Part shown: positions 6,745 through 14,521 of the stretch, piece by piece
Position numbering within the stretch: the stretch's first letter is position 1
Layout of the letters: each line of letters begins with the position of its first letter
Program-made: the position numbers and the translations under genes
Notes under the pieces: model-generated
What the model was told of the DNA's origin: nothing
What the model saw: the letters and a program-made list of their open reading frames with translations, nothing else
Database searches by the model: none
Assembly: GCA_035552275.1 (NCBI GenBank)
Contig: DASZLR010000279.1
Coordinates: 1 to 20,143, forward strand
Source: DASVLX01 sp035552275
GTDB lineage: Bacteria; Actinomycetota; Actinomycetes; Mycobacteriales; Pseudonocardiaceae
Length of the DNA stretch: 20,143 nucleotides
Direction: 5' to 3'

Positions 6745-7161
6745 ATGACCTCGCACGACAATCTGCTCGGCCCCGGCCCAACGTTGCTGCCAGCCGAGCC
6801 CGAGGCGCAGACGGCGCTGGACGCCGGCACCGACCCGGCCGAAGTGGCCGGGGCGTTTCCGCAGTTCAGCGCGGCCTGGGCGGCTCTGGCCGAACAAGCC
6901 CTCGCCGATGACCAGGCGGTCGCCGCCTACGCGTACGCGCGCACCGGCTACCACCGCGGGCTGGACCAGCTGCGCCGCGCCGGCTGGAAGGGATTCGGCC
7001 CGGTGCCCTCGGACCATGTGCCCAACCGCGGTTTCCTGCGGGCGCTGGCCGCACTCGGCCTGGCCGCACAGGCGATCGGTGAGACCGACGAGTACGAGCG
7101 GTGTCGCCAGTTCCTGGAGGAAGCCGACCCGGACGCCAGCAAGGTCCTCGGACTGGACTGA
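6745..7161 (+). CDS. DUF3151 family protein
   Basis: A 138-residue member of DUF3151, an actinobacterial family of unknown function. It carries the typical start (NLLGPGPTLLP), the Ala-rich helical centre, YAYARTGYHRGLDQLRR with GWKGFGPVP, the PNRGFLRALAALG segment, and the end AIGETDEYERCRQFLEEADP. The helical-repeat-like composition resembles TPR-type proteins. I prefer the ATG at 6745 to the in-frame GTG at 6727. The hexamer CACGAT (6733-6738) stands seven bases before this ATG, which would fit a leaderless transcript. The gene usually neighbours fba in actinobacteria, as here, but no functional link is established. Confidence 0.93.
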   Translation: MTSHDNLLGPGPTLLPAEPEAQTALDAGTDPAEVAGAFPQFSAAWAALAEQALADDQAVAAYAYARTGYHRGLDQLRRAGWKGFGPVPSDHVPNRGFLRALAALGLAAQAIGETDEYERCRQFLEEADPDASKVLGLD

Positions 7162-7174
7162 CCGCCTGGCATCG

Positions 7175-7202
7175 CTTGTGGGCACGGGTCTTGTGGGCAC
7201 GG
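7175..7202. repeat. Direct repeat of 13 bases
   Basis: CTTGTGGGCACGG occurs at 7175-7187 and again at 7190-7202, just after the DUF3151 gene. It leads into the hairpin at 7200-7219. No function is apparent. Confidence 0.7.
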
Positions 7203-7219
7203 TAGGGAAAACCCCACCG
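7200..7219 (+). terminator. Short hairpin after DUF3151 gene
   Basis: CGGTAGGG (7200-7207) pairs with CCCCACCG (7212-7219) with one mismatch around an AAAA loop, 39 bases after the stop. It is probably a terminator, though weaker than the one after fba. Confidence 0.4.
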
Positions 7220-7275
7220 TGGAAACACCTGGCAGCCCCATGGCGCGATCAACGATCTTGCTCGACGCTGGCAGC

Positions 7276-8175
7276 ATGTTCGAGATCGCGTCGGGAATCG
7301 GGTTGGCCTGCCTGGCCGCCGGCTGCTACGGGTTGGCCGCGAACCTGCAACACCGGGCCGTGCAAGGGGTGCAGACGGGCCGCGCCCTCGGCTGGCAGCA
7401 GTTACGCGCCCTGCCACGGCAACGCCGTTGGCTGCTGGGTCTGCTGGCCACGCTGTGCGGCGCCGCCCTGCACGTGGCCTCGCTGGCCCTCGCGCCGCTG
7501 ATCGTGGTGCAGCCCATCGGCGTGCTGGCCGGTGCGGTCACCGCGCTGCTCGCCGTGGCCGCCGGCCGGCAACGGCTGGATCGGGCGACGGTGCTCGGCG
7601 TGCTGGCCTGCCTGCTGGGCATCGTCGGATTCGTCGCGGCGGCCGCTGCTCACCTTCGGCCCGCCGCAGTGCCGGACGGACTGAGCGCGATGGCCGGGCC
7701 GACAGGGCCGATGGCGCTGGCGGCTGGTTCGGCAGTGCTGCTGTTCGCTGCCGTGGGCACCCGGTCGACCGGGTGGCCGCGGGCGCCGGCGTATGCGGCG
7801 GCGGCCGGGGTCTGCTTCGGCGTGGCGTCAGCGCTGGCTCGGGTGCTCACCACCACGGTGCGCGCCGGCGGCAGTGCCGGACTGCTCGTTGGCTCGCTGT
7901 TCGGCGTCGCGACCGGCATGGTGATCGCGGTGCTGCTCGGGGAATGGTTCGTGCAGCAGGCCTATGCCAGCGGCCGGCCGGATGCGGTGGTCGCCTGTCA
8001 GACGGTGGTCGATCCGATGGTCGGCGCGTTGATCGGGACGTGGTGTTTCGCGGAGACGACGCGCACCGGCCCGGTGGCGCTCGGCGGCGAGTTGGTCGCG
8101 GCCGGCGTGGCGGTGCTCGGGGTGCTGGCCCTCGCCCGCCGGCCGCTCACCGGCCAGTGGGCAGGCCCCGGATGA
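7276..8175 (+). CDS. Drug/metabolite-type (NIPA-like) membrane transporter
   Basis: A 299-residue integral membrane protein with about nine hydrophobic segments, of the drug/metabolite transporter superfamily and close in style to the NIPA-like members of actinobacteria. The start region (IASGIGLACLAAGCYGLAANLQHRAV) and the GVLAGAVTALLAVAAGRQRLD, VLACLLGIVGFVAA and GEWFVQQAYASGRPDAVVACQTVVDP stretches show the internal two-fold repeat of the fold. The substrate cannot be inferred. I chose the ATG at 7276, right before the first membrane helix. In-frame GTG (7219) and ATG (7240) lie upstream, but the first overlaps a hairpin. The 3' end overlaps the convergent gene by 29 bases. Confidence 0.85.
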   Translation: MFEIASGIGLACLAAGCYGLAANLQHRAVQGVQTGRALGWQQLRALPRQRRWLLGLLATLCGAALHVASLALAPLIVVQPIGVLAGAVTALLAVAAGRQRLDRATVLGVLACLLGIVGFVAAAAAHLRPAAVPDGLSAMAGPTGPMALAAGSAVLLFAAVGTRSTGWPRAPAYAAAAGVCFGVASALARVLTTTVRAGGSAGLLVGSLFGVATGMVIAVLLGEWFVQQAYASGRPDAVVACQTVVDPMVGALIGTWCFAETTRTGPVALGGELVAAGVAVLGVLALARRPLTGQWAGPG

Positions 8176-8854
8176 ACCGCAGATCCTCGGTGTGCCGGTA
8201 CCAGGTCCAGCGCCGCACCGGACGCTCGTAGCGGACGCCGTCGCGCACCACCGAGGTCGTCGGCAGGCAGCCCAACTCGAACGACCGCCCGGCGGCGGCC
8301 TTGACCCGGCCGCCCAGCAAGCCGCCGCGCCGGACAGCGACCGCCAGACCGGCGCCGGTCGGGTCGGGCGTGACGGTGATCCGCCGCGCCGGACCGCGCA
8401 GCACCCGCTCGTTGTCGCAGTAGGCGACGCCGCGCACCATCCGCAGGGTGCCGACGCCCATCAGCACGCCGCCGTTGTCATCGCGGATCAGCGGCGCCCG
8501 GTCGGGTTCCCCGCCGAACGCGACATCGACCGCCCCGCCGAAACCGCCCGGCAACTGCCAGACGGCGGCGACCGCCGAGTCGGCGACGGTTGGCACGAAG
8601 CCGATCGTGACGGTGGCCAGCTTTTCGGTGCGCAGCAACCGAAGCACGACGGCGGTGAGATCGGCGTCGGCGCCGAGCACCACCAGCCGGCGCTCGCCCA
8701 GGTCGGCCAGCAGCGGGTCGACATCGGGGCGCGTCGGCGCGGACGGCACCGGCCGCCACTCGATCGTCGGATCGCCGGCGAGCCGTTCCGCGAGGGCTGG
8801 ATGGCGCTCGGCCGGGTCCGTCGCAACGCCGCAGGCCAGCACTAGGGCCGCCAC
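8147..8854 (-). CDS. Protein of unknown function, possibly a degenerate diacylglycerol-kinase-like fold
   Basis: A 235-residue cytosolic protein I do not recognise with confidence. It has a hydrophobic first strand (VAALVLACG), RRLVVLGADADLTAVVLRLL (55-74), ATVTIGFVPT (80-89), GGVLMGVGTL (128-137) and the ending RWTWYRHTEDLRFIRGLP. The order of strand, GxDxD loop, helix and IGFVP strand recalls the catalytic domain of lipid/NAD kinases (GGDGT, then LGILPLGT) with the key residues lost; this is only inference. I chose the GTG at 8854 because GGAGGT lies 3 bases before it. The frame extends 15 codons upstream to an ATG at 8899. It is divergent from purA and overlaps the transporter gene tail to tail. 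Confidence 0.7.
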   Translation of the reverse strand: MAALVLACGVATDPAERHPALAERLAGDPTIEWRPVPSAPTRPDVDPLLADLGERRLVVLGADADLTAVVLRLLRTEKLATVTIGFVPTVADSAVAAVWQLPGGFGGAVDVAFGGEPDRAPLIRDDNGGVLMGVGTLRMVRGVAYCDNERVLRGPARRITVTPDPTGAGLAVAVRRGGLLGGRVKAAAGRSFELGCLPTTSVVRDGVRYERPVRRWTWYRHTEDLRFIRGLPTGR

Positions 8855-8868
8855 CCGACCTCCTCGGC

Positions 8869-8874
8869 TACGCT
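8869..8874 (+). promoter_or_regulatory. Candidate -10 of the purA promoter
   Basis: TACGCT lies 55 bases before the purA ATG. The same hexamer stands directly before purD (13119-13124). No clear -35 is seen here. Confidence 0.3.
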
Positions 8875-8929
8875 GACTCACCGGCATCCTCGCCCACATC
8901 GGGCGTCATCCGTCCACCGGGAGTCTGAC

Positions 8930-10219
8930 ATGCCGGCCATCGTGGTCATCGGTGCCCAGTGGGGCGACGAAGGCAAGGGCAAGGCCACCGATCTGCTCGG
9001 TGGGCGGGTGCGGTGGGTGGTCCGCTACCAAGGCGGCAACAACGCCGGGCACACGGTGGTGCTCCCGGACGGCCAGGACTTCGCCCTGCACCTCATTCCG
9101 TCCGGCATCCTCACCCCGAACGTGACCAACGTGATCGGCAACGGCGTGGTGGTCGATCCCGGCGCACTGCTGGACGAACTGGCGGTGCTGACCGAGCGCG
9201 GGGTGGACACCACCGGCCTGTTGATCTCCGCCGACGCGCATCTGATCATGCCGTACCACGTCGCCATCGACCGGGTCACCGAGCGATATCTCGGCAAGGC
9301 CAAGATCGGCACGACCGGGCGCGGCATCGGCCCGTGCTACCAGGACAAGCTGGCCCGGGTCGGGGTGCGCTTCCAGGACGTGCTGGACGAGAAGATCCTC
9401 CGGCAGAAGGTCGAGGCCGCGCTCGACTTCAAGAACCAGGTGCTGGTGAAGGTCTACAACCGCAAGGCGCTGGACCCGGCCGAAGTCGTGGACACCGTGC
9501 TCGGCCAGGCCGAGCAGTTCGCGGACCGGATCGCCGACACCCGGCTGCTGCTCAACCAGGCCCTCGAACGCGGCGAAACCGTGCTGCTGGAAGGCTCCCA
9601 GGGCACCATGCTGGACGTCGACCACGGCACCTACCCGTTCGTCACCTCGTCCAACCCGACCTCGGGTGGAGCGTCGGTCGGGGCCGGGATCGGGCCGGGC
9701 CGGATCAACGCGGTGCTCGGCATTCTCAAGGCGTACACCACCAGGGTCGGCTCCGGGCCGTTCCCGACCGAGCTGCACGACGAGGTCGGCGAGCGGCTGC
9801 GCAAGACCGGCGGCGAGTTCGGCGTGACCACTGGGCGGTCCCGGCGCACCGGCTGGTTCGACGCGGTGATCGCCCGCTACGCCACCCGGGTCAACGGGAT
9901 CACCGACTACTTCCTGACCAAGCTGGACGTGCTGTCCGGGTTCGAGCGGGTGCCGGTGTGCGTCGCCTACGAGGTCGACGGGTTCCGGGTGGACGACATG
10001 CCGATGACGCAGACCGACGTGCATCACGCCGAGCCGGTGTATGAGGAACTGCCCGGCTGGTTCGAGGACATCAGCGGCTGCCGCACATTCGAGGAACTGC
10101 CGGCGAATGCCCGCGCCTATGTGCTCCGGTTGGAGGAACTGTCCGGCGCACGGGTGTCCGTGATCGGCGTCGGGCCTGGTCGGGAGCAGACGATCGTGCG
10201 GCACGATCCGCTGGCGTAG
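8930..10219 (+). CDS. purA: Adenylosuccinate synthase
   Basis: A 429-residue enzyme that joins IMP and aspartate with GTP to give adenylosuccinate, the first committed step from IMP to AMP. All family signatures are present: the P-loop-like QWGDEGKGKATDLL (10-23) with Asp13, NNAGHTVV (37-44) with His41, GTTGRGIGPCYQDK near 125-138, the SNPTSGGASVGAGIGP loop near 240-255, and TTGRSRRTGWFDAV near 302-315. The length is the family norm. The ATG start follows GGGAG (8919-8923) by 6 bases. It is the first purine gene in the window; purD lies 2.9 kb downstream, separated by the ABC operon. Confidence 0.99.
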   Translation: MPAIVVIGAQWGDEGKGKATDLLGGRVRWVVRYQGGNNAGHTVVLPDGQDFALHLIPSGILTPNVTNVIGNGVVVDPGALLDELAVLTERGVDTTGLLISADAHLIMPYHVAIDRVTERYLGKAKIGTTGRGIGPCYQDKLARVGVRFQDVLDEKILRQKVEAALDFKNQVLVKVYNRKALDPAEVVDTVLGQAEQFADRIADTRLLLNQALERGETVLLEGSQGTMLDVDHGTYPFVTSSNPTSGGASVGAGIGPGRINAVLGILKAYTTRVGSGPFPTELHDEVGERLRKTGGEFGVTTGRSRRTGWFDAVIARYATRVNGITDYFLTKLDVLSGFERVPVCVAYEVDGFRVDDMPMTQTDVHHAEPVYEELPGWFEDISGCRTFEELPANARAYVLRLEELSGARVSVIGVGPGREQTIVRHDPLA

Positions 10220-10387
10220 ATCCCACAGAGCACCGGATTTCTGTCGCTCGCCGACCGACGTATTTCCAGGATTCGGGACTTCGCGGCGCTTCGTTGACGC
10301 TTCGGCGACCGCGGAAGAAAACTCGCCGACACCGAAACGATTTCAGTGCGAACCATTCGCGCCGGTTCACGAGTCCTGGAGATCCCT

Positions 10388-11245
10388 GTGTCGCCGTCCC
10401 CCTCGGGCGTGTACGCGAGACCGGAGCCAACCGCCGCCGACCACCGCGCGGCAGTGCCGACATCGCCGACATCGCCGGAATCCCGGCCACGCCGCCGATC
10501 GCGGCTTCGGCTCTACCGGTGGATCAGCCCGGTCGTGCTGCTGTTGCTCTGGCAGGCCGCCAGCAGCACCGGCCTGCTGCCGTCCAGCACGCTCGCCTCG
10601 CCATCGACCCTGGTGCGGACCACCGCTTCGCTGATCGCCGACGGGGAGCTGCGGGACGCGTTCCTGGTGTCCGGGCAGCGCGCGGCGATCGGTTTCGTGG
10701 TCGGTGCGCTGGCCGGCCTGGCGCTGGGCGTGGCCGCCGGCCTGTCCCGGTGGACCGACGGCCTGCTCGACCCGCCGTTGCAGATGTTGCGCACGCTGCC
10801 GTTGCTGGGCCTGAGCCCGCTGCTGATCATCTGGTTCGGCATCGGCGAAGCGCCGAAGATCGTGCTGGTGGCGCTGGGCACCGCGTTCCCGATGTACCTC
10901 AACACCCACTCCGGGGTGAAGGGCACCGACCGACAGTTGCTGGAAACCGCGCGGGTGCTGGGTTTCACCCGCTGGCAGCGGCTGTGGCACGTGGTGCTGC
11001 CCTCGGCGCTGCCCAGCACGCTGGTCGGACTGCGGCAGTCGCTGGGCATCGCCTGGCTGACCCTGGTGGTCGCCGAGCAGATCAACGCGAACGCCGGGCT
11101 CGGCGAACTGATCACCAACGCCGCCGAGTTCCTCCGCGACGACATCGTGGTGGTCGGCCTGATCGTCTACGCCGTGCTCGGGCTGGTCACCGACGCGCTG
11201 GTCCGGTTGTTGGAGCGGAGGTTGCTGCGGTGGCGAACGGGATGA
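10388..11245 (+). CDS. ssuC: ABC transporter permease, sulfonate/nitrate/taurine type
   Basis: A 285-residue membrane subunit of an SsuC/TauC-type importer. A basic Pro-rich N-terminus (PRRRSRLRLYRW) leads into the first membrane helix near 45-57. The BPD_transp_1 domain follows, with the EAA-type coupling motif ETARVLGFTRWQRLWHVVLP near 186-205, which docks on the ATPase. The GTG at 10388 follows GGAG by 6 bases and is preferred to the in-frame GTG at 10346. Its stop overlaps the ATG of the ATPase gene (ATGA, 11242-11245), indicating translational coupling. The sulfonate label is by similarity; nitrate, taurine or other small-anion uptake is possible. Confidence 0.88.
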   Translation: MSPSPSGVYARPEPTAADHRAAVPTSPTSPESRPRRRSRLRLYRWISPVVLLLLWQAASSTGLLPSSTLASPSTLVRTTASLIADGELRDAFLVSGQRAAIGFVVGALAGLALGVAAGLSRWTDGLLDPPLQMLRTLPLLGLSPLLIIWFGIGEAPKIVLVALGTAFPMYLNTHSGVKGTDRQLLETARVLGFTRWQRLWHVVLPSALPSTLVGLRQSLGIAWLTLVVAEQINANAGLGELITNAAEFLRDDIVVVGLIVYAVLGLVTDALVRLLERRLLRWRTG

Positions 11246-11982
11246 CAGCGGACGAGATCACCGAAGACCGGATCACCGGGAACCGAGTGACCGTGCGGGT
11301 GCGCGGGCTGGTGAAGGCGTTCGGCTCGCGCCGGGTGCTGGACGGCCTGGACCTGACCGTCCGCGGCGGCGAGTTCGTCGCGCTGTTGGGCCGCAGCGGT
11401 TCCGGCAAGTCCACGCTGCTGCGGGTGCTGGCCGGGCTGGACTCGGACACCACCGGAGAGTCCACAGTAGACGGAACGGTGTCGGTCGCGTTCCAGCAGC
11501 CGCGGCTGCTGCCCTGGCGCAAGGTCTGGCGAAACGTGGTGCTGGGCCTGCGCACCGAGCAACCACGCGGGGTGGCCGAGCGGGCGCTCGCGGAAGTGCG
11601 TCTGGATGACAGCGCCGAGGCGTGGCCAGTGACGCTGTCCGGCGGTGAGGCGCAGCGGGTGTCATTGGCCCGCGCGCTGGTCCGCGAACCCGAGTTGCTG
11701 TTGCTGGACGAGCCCTTCGGCGCGCTGGACGCGCTCACCCGGCTGGCCATGCACCGGCTGGTCACCGAACTGTGGACCCGGCACCGTCCGGCGGTGCTGC
11801 TGGTCACCCACGACGTGGACGAAGCACTGGCCCTCGCCGACCGCGTGCTGGTGCTGGATCACGGCCGGATCGTTGCCGAGCACACCCCGCCCGCGCACCG
11901 ACCGCGCAAGGCCGCCGAACTCGTGGACCTGCGCAGCAGCGTCCTCGCCGATCTGGGAGTGACCGAGAGTGAAGCCGCATAA
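11242..11982 (+). CDS. ssuB: ABC transporter ATP-binding protein, sulfonate/nitrate/taurine type
   Basis: A 246-residue ATPase subunit. Walker A is GRSGSGKS (50-57), the Q-loop is FQQPRLLPWRKVWRNV (84-99, with the LLPW signature of the SsuB/TauB/NrtD branch), the ABC signature is LSGGEAQRVSLARAL (132-146), Walker B is LLLLDEPFGALDA (152-164), and the switch histidine is His190 (VTHDVDEA). All catalytic positions are intact. The ATG overlaps the permease stop. An in-frame GTG at 11230, 8 bases after a GGAGG, is an alternative start adding four residues. It couples by a 14-base overlap to the binding-protein gene. Confidence 0.93.
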   Translation: MTADEITEDRITGNRVTVRVRGLVKAFGSRRVLDGLDLTVRGGEFVALLGRSGSGKSTLLRVLAGLDSDTTGESTVDGTVSVAFQQPRLLPWRKVWRNVVLGLRTEQPRGVAERALAEVRLDDSAEAWPVTLSGGEAQRVSLARALVREPELLLLDEPFGALDALTRLAMHRLVTELWTRHRPAVLLVTHDVDEALALADRVLVLDHGRIVAEHTPPAHRPRKAAELVDLRSSVLADLGVTESEAA

Positions 11983-13048
11983 CCGCCTGCTGGCGACAAC
12001 CACCACGTTGGCCACCGGACTCGCCGTCACCATCGGACTGGCGGGTTGCGCCGGAGCGTCCGGCGCCGGCTCGGCCGCGCCCGTTCCGTCCACAGTGAAC
12101 GCCGCAGCGCTGAGCGCGGTGACGCTGCGGGTGGCTGACCAGAAGGGATCCAGCGCGCAGATCCTGCTCAAAGCCGCCGGCCTGGACAACACGCCGTATC
12201 GCATCCAGTGGTCCACCTACACGTCCGGACCGCCGGAGTTGCAGGCCGCCGCGGCCGACGCGGTCGACGTCGGACTGGTCGGCAACACCCCGCCGATCTT
12301 CTCGGCGGCCGGCAACGCGCCGCTGGACATCGTCGGCGCGCTGAAGAACACCGTGGGCGACGCGGTCGTGCTGCCCGGCGGCTCGACCATCACCAGCCTC
12401 GCCGACCTGCGCGGCAAGAAGATCGCGGTGGCCAAGGGCAGTTCGGCCAACGGAACACTGCTCAAGACACTGTCGAAGGCGGGGCTGAAGCCCACCGACG
12501 TGAGCATCGACTACCTGCAACCCGGCGACGCCTACTCCGCGTTCAGCACCCACCGGGTCGACGCCTGGGTGGTGTGGGAGCCCTACGTCACCGAGGCGCT
12601 GCGCCAGCCCGGCGCCCGCGCGCTGCTGTCCGAGAACGACACCTTCGCCGGGTCCGGCCTGGCCGGTGGCGCTGCGCTGTCCAACGGGCTCAGCTTCGAG
12701 GTGGCCGCCCGGAACGCACTCACCGATCCGGGCAAGAACACCGCACTGTCCGACTATGTGACCAGGATCGCCAAGGCCGAGGTGTGGGCGGGACAGCACC
12801 CGGACGCCTGGGCGGCCATCTGGTCCCAGCAGAGTGGACTGCCGCTGGACGTGGCCAAGGCCGCGGTGCACGGCGTCCTGCTCACGCCGGAGCCGCTGGA
12901 CGACAGCGTTGTCAGCTCGGAACAGTCCCTGGCGGATGCGTTCACCTCGGCCCAACTGATCCCCGGCAAGGTGGCCATCGCCGGCTTCGTGGACCGGCGG
13001 TTCAACTCGGCCGTGCAGAGCTATCGGACCCAGGCCGGCATCAAGTGA
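11969..13048 (+). CDS. ssuA: Sulfonate-type ABC transporter substrate-binding lipoprotein
   Basis: A 359-residue extracellular lipoprotein. The signal peptide covers 1-26 with lipobox LAGC, so lipidation is expected at Cys27. The mature part is a type II periplasmic-binding fold of the SsuA/NMT1 family: VTLRVADQKGSSAQILLKAAG at the start, the DAVDVGLVGNTPP segment, then LADLRGKKIAVAKGSSANG, which forms the anion-binding domain, and RVDAWVVWEPY. It captures the substrate for the permease and ATPase encoded just upstream. The GTG start lies within the end of the ATPase gene. No sulfonate monooxygenase gene (ssuD type) is in the operon. A strong hairpin follows. Confidence 0.9.
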   Translation: MKPHNRLLATTTTLATGLAVTIGLAGCAGASGAGSAAPVPSTVNAAALSAVTLRVADQKGSSAQILLKAAGLDNTPYRIQWSTYTSGPPELQAAAADAVDVGLVGNTPPIFSAAGNAPLDIVGALKNTVGDAVVLPGGSTITSLADLRGKKIAVAKGSSANGTLLKTLSKAGLKPTDVSIDYLQPGDAYSAFSTHRVDAWVVWEPYVTEALRQPGARALLSENDTFAGSGLAGGAALSNGLSFEVAARNALTDPGKNTALSDYVTRIAKAEVWAGQHPDAWAAIWSQQSGLPLDVAKAAVHGVLLTPEPLDDSVVSSEQSLADAFTSAQLIPGKVAIAGFVDRRFNSAVQSYRTQAGIK

Positions 13049-13057
13049 CGGACCGGT

Positions 13058-13089
13058 TCGGCCGTCCGGCCCATCACCCGGACGGCCGA
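13058..13089 (+). terminator. Hairpin terminator of the ABC operon
   Basis: TCGGCCGTCCGG (13058-13069) and CCGGACGGCCGA (13078-13089) form a perfect 12-bp stem with an 8-base loop, 10 bases after the binding-protein stop and before the purD promoter. Confidence 0.85.
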
Positions 13090-13094
13090 CTCGG

Positions 13095-13124
13095 CTAACG
13101 CTCGCCGACGCGGTTCTCTACGCT
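13095..13124 (+). promoter_or_regulatory. purD promoter, leaderless type
   Basis: CTAACG (13095-13100, four of six matches to TTGACG), an 18-base spacer and TACGCT (13119-13124) lie directly before the GTG at 13133. With 8 bases between -10 and the start codon, transcription would begin at or next to the start codon, giving a leaderless message, common in actinobacteria. No ribosome site precedes the start, in agreement. Confidence 0.5.
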
Positions 13125-13132
13125 GGCTCTCT

Positions 13133-14398
13133 GTGCGCGTGCTGGTGATTGGCTCCGGTGCCCGGGAGCATGCTCTTGTCCTCGCTCTGGCGCAGGACGC
13201 GGCGGTGACCGCGTTGGCCTGCGCGCCGGGCAACGCGGGCACCGCAGCCGTGGCCGAACAACTCGGCGCCGACATCGCCGAGCCGGCGCGGATCGTCGCG
13301 CTGGCCCGGGACTGGCCGGCGGATCTGGTCGTGATCGGCCCGGAGACGCCGCTGGTGGCCGGCGCGGCGGACGCGGTGCGGGCGGCCGGGATCGCCTGCT
13401 TCGGGCCGTCCCAGGAGGCCGCCCGGATCGAGGGCTCCAAGGCGTTCGCCAAGGACGTCATGCGGTCCGCCGACGTGCCCACCGCGCACAGCGAGATCGT
13501 GGACAACCCGGCCAAGCTGGACGCGGCGCTGGGCCGGTTCGGTCCGACCTATGTGGTCAAGGACGACGGCCTGGCCGCCGGCAAGGGCGTGGTCGTCACG
13601 ACCGATGTGGACACCGCTCGGGCGCACGCGATGACCCTGTTGGACGGCGGCCATCCGGTGCTGCTTGAGTCCTTTCTGGATGGTCCGGAGGTGTCGCTGT
13701 TCTGTCTGGTGGACGGGCAGACCGTGGTGCCGTTGTTGCCGGCGCAGGACTTCAAGCGGGTGGGCGACGGCGATCGCGGCCCGAACACCGGCGGCATGGG
13801 CGCCTACGCGCCGCTGCCGTGGGCGCCGCCGGACCTCGTGCCCGACGTGGTGACGCGGATCATTCAGCCGGTGGTGGACGAGCTGGACCGGCGCGGCGCC
13901 ACCTTCTCCGGTCTGCTCTACGCCGGTCTCGCGCTCACCTCGGCCGGACCGCAGGTGATCGAGTTCAACTGCCGGTTCGGCGATCCGGAGACGCAGGCCG
14001 TGCTGGCGTTGCTGGAGACACCGCTGGCCGGACTGCTGCACGCGACCGCGACCGGCTGGCTGGTCGACCATCCGGTGCTGCGCTGGCATTCGGGCTACGC
14101 GGTCACCGTGGTGGTCGCGGCCGAGGGCTACCCCGGCCGGCCGCACGTGGGCGACGTGATCAGCGGGGCCGACGGCGAGGGCGTGCTGCACGCTGGAACC
14201 CGGCGCCGCGAGGACGGCGCGGTCGTGTCCAGCGGCGGGCGGGTGCTGTCCGTGGTCGGCACCGGGCCGGATCTGGAGGCCGCGCGGGAGGTCGCGTACC
14301 AGCGGGTGGCCGGCGTGCACCTGACCAGTTCGCACTACCGGACCGACATCGCGCTGCGGGCCATTCAGGGTGAGGTCGCCGTGCCGGCGTTGGGCTGA
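13133..14398 (+). CDS. purD: Phosphoribosylamine-glycine ligase (GAR synthetase)
   Basis: A 421-residue ATP-grasp enzyme that joins 5-phosphoribosylamine and glycine, the second step of purine synthesis. The N-domain starts with VLVIGSGAREHAL (3-15). The ATP-grasp part has KDDGLAAGKGVVV (143-155), the NTGGMGAY loop (218-225) and the metal-binding EFNCRFGDPETQ (277-288). The C-domain runs to the end (GTGPDLEAAREVAYQRV). The length is the family norm and it is not fused to purM or purN. The start is GTG, apparently leaderless. It is transcribed independently of purA because a terminator and its own promoter lie between them and the ABC operon. Confidence 0.98.
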   Translation: MRVLVIGSGAREHALVLALAQDAAVTALACAPGNAGTAAVAEQLGADIAEPARIVALARDWPADLVVIGPETPLVAGAADAVRAAGIACFGPSQEAARIEGSKAFAKDVMRSADVPTAHSEIVDNPAKLDAALGRFGPTYVVKDDGLAAGKGVVVTTDVDTARAHAMTLLDGGHPVLLESFLDGPEVSLFCLVDGQTVVPLLPAQDFKRVGDGDRGPNTGGMGAYAPLPWAPPDLVPDVVTRIIQPVVDELDRRGATFSGLLYAGLALTSAGPQVIEFNCRFGDPETQAVLALLETPLAGLLHATATGWLVDHPVLRWHSGYAVTVVVAAEGYPGRPHVGDVISGADGEGVLHAGTRRREDGAVVSSGGRVLSVVGTGPDLEAAREVAYQRVAGVHLTSSHYRTDIALRAIQGEVAVPALG

Positions 14399-14417
14399 AA
14401 TCTTCGCTGGGCCGGCC

Positions 14418-14445
14418 GGGAACCGATCGGGTCCTCGTTTCGTCA
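14418..14445 (+). promoter_or_regulatory. ECF-type promoter of the PE/PPE operon
   Basis: GGGAACC (14418-14424), exactly 16 bases, then CGTCA (14441-14445). Written as GGAAC-N17-CGTCR, this fits the ECF-sigma pattern as I recall it for mycobacterial SigM. The same element, with identical spacing and a shared 9-mer CGGGAACCG, precedes the second T7SS unit at 17926. Transcription would start near 14452, leaving a leader of about 70 bases. Confidence 0.6.
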
Positions 14446-14471
14446 AAGGGGACACGGCTGCCGATCTCGTT

Positions 14472-14503
14472 GGTAGCCTGCGAAGCGAGACCAACCGGCT
14501 ACC
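14472..14503 (+). promoter_or_regulatory. Leader inverted repeat ahead of the PE-like gene
   Basis: GGTAGCC (14472-14478) and GGCTACC (14497-14503) are exact complements around 18 bases. A second small palindrome, GGGG-TGT-CCCC (14510-14520), ends one base before the ATG. Both lie in the predicted leader next to the GGAAG (14504-14508) ribosome-site candidate and could affect translation. Confidence 0.35.
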
Positions 14504-14521
14504 GGAAGTGGGGTGTCCCCG

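Noticed and set aside
10294..11241. N-terminal extension of the ATPase frame to 562 residues, suggesting a fusion protein
   Set aside because: The extension lies entirely over the permease gene in another phase. The ATPase domain starts at 11242 with the usual ATGA overlap.
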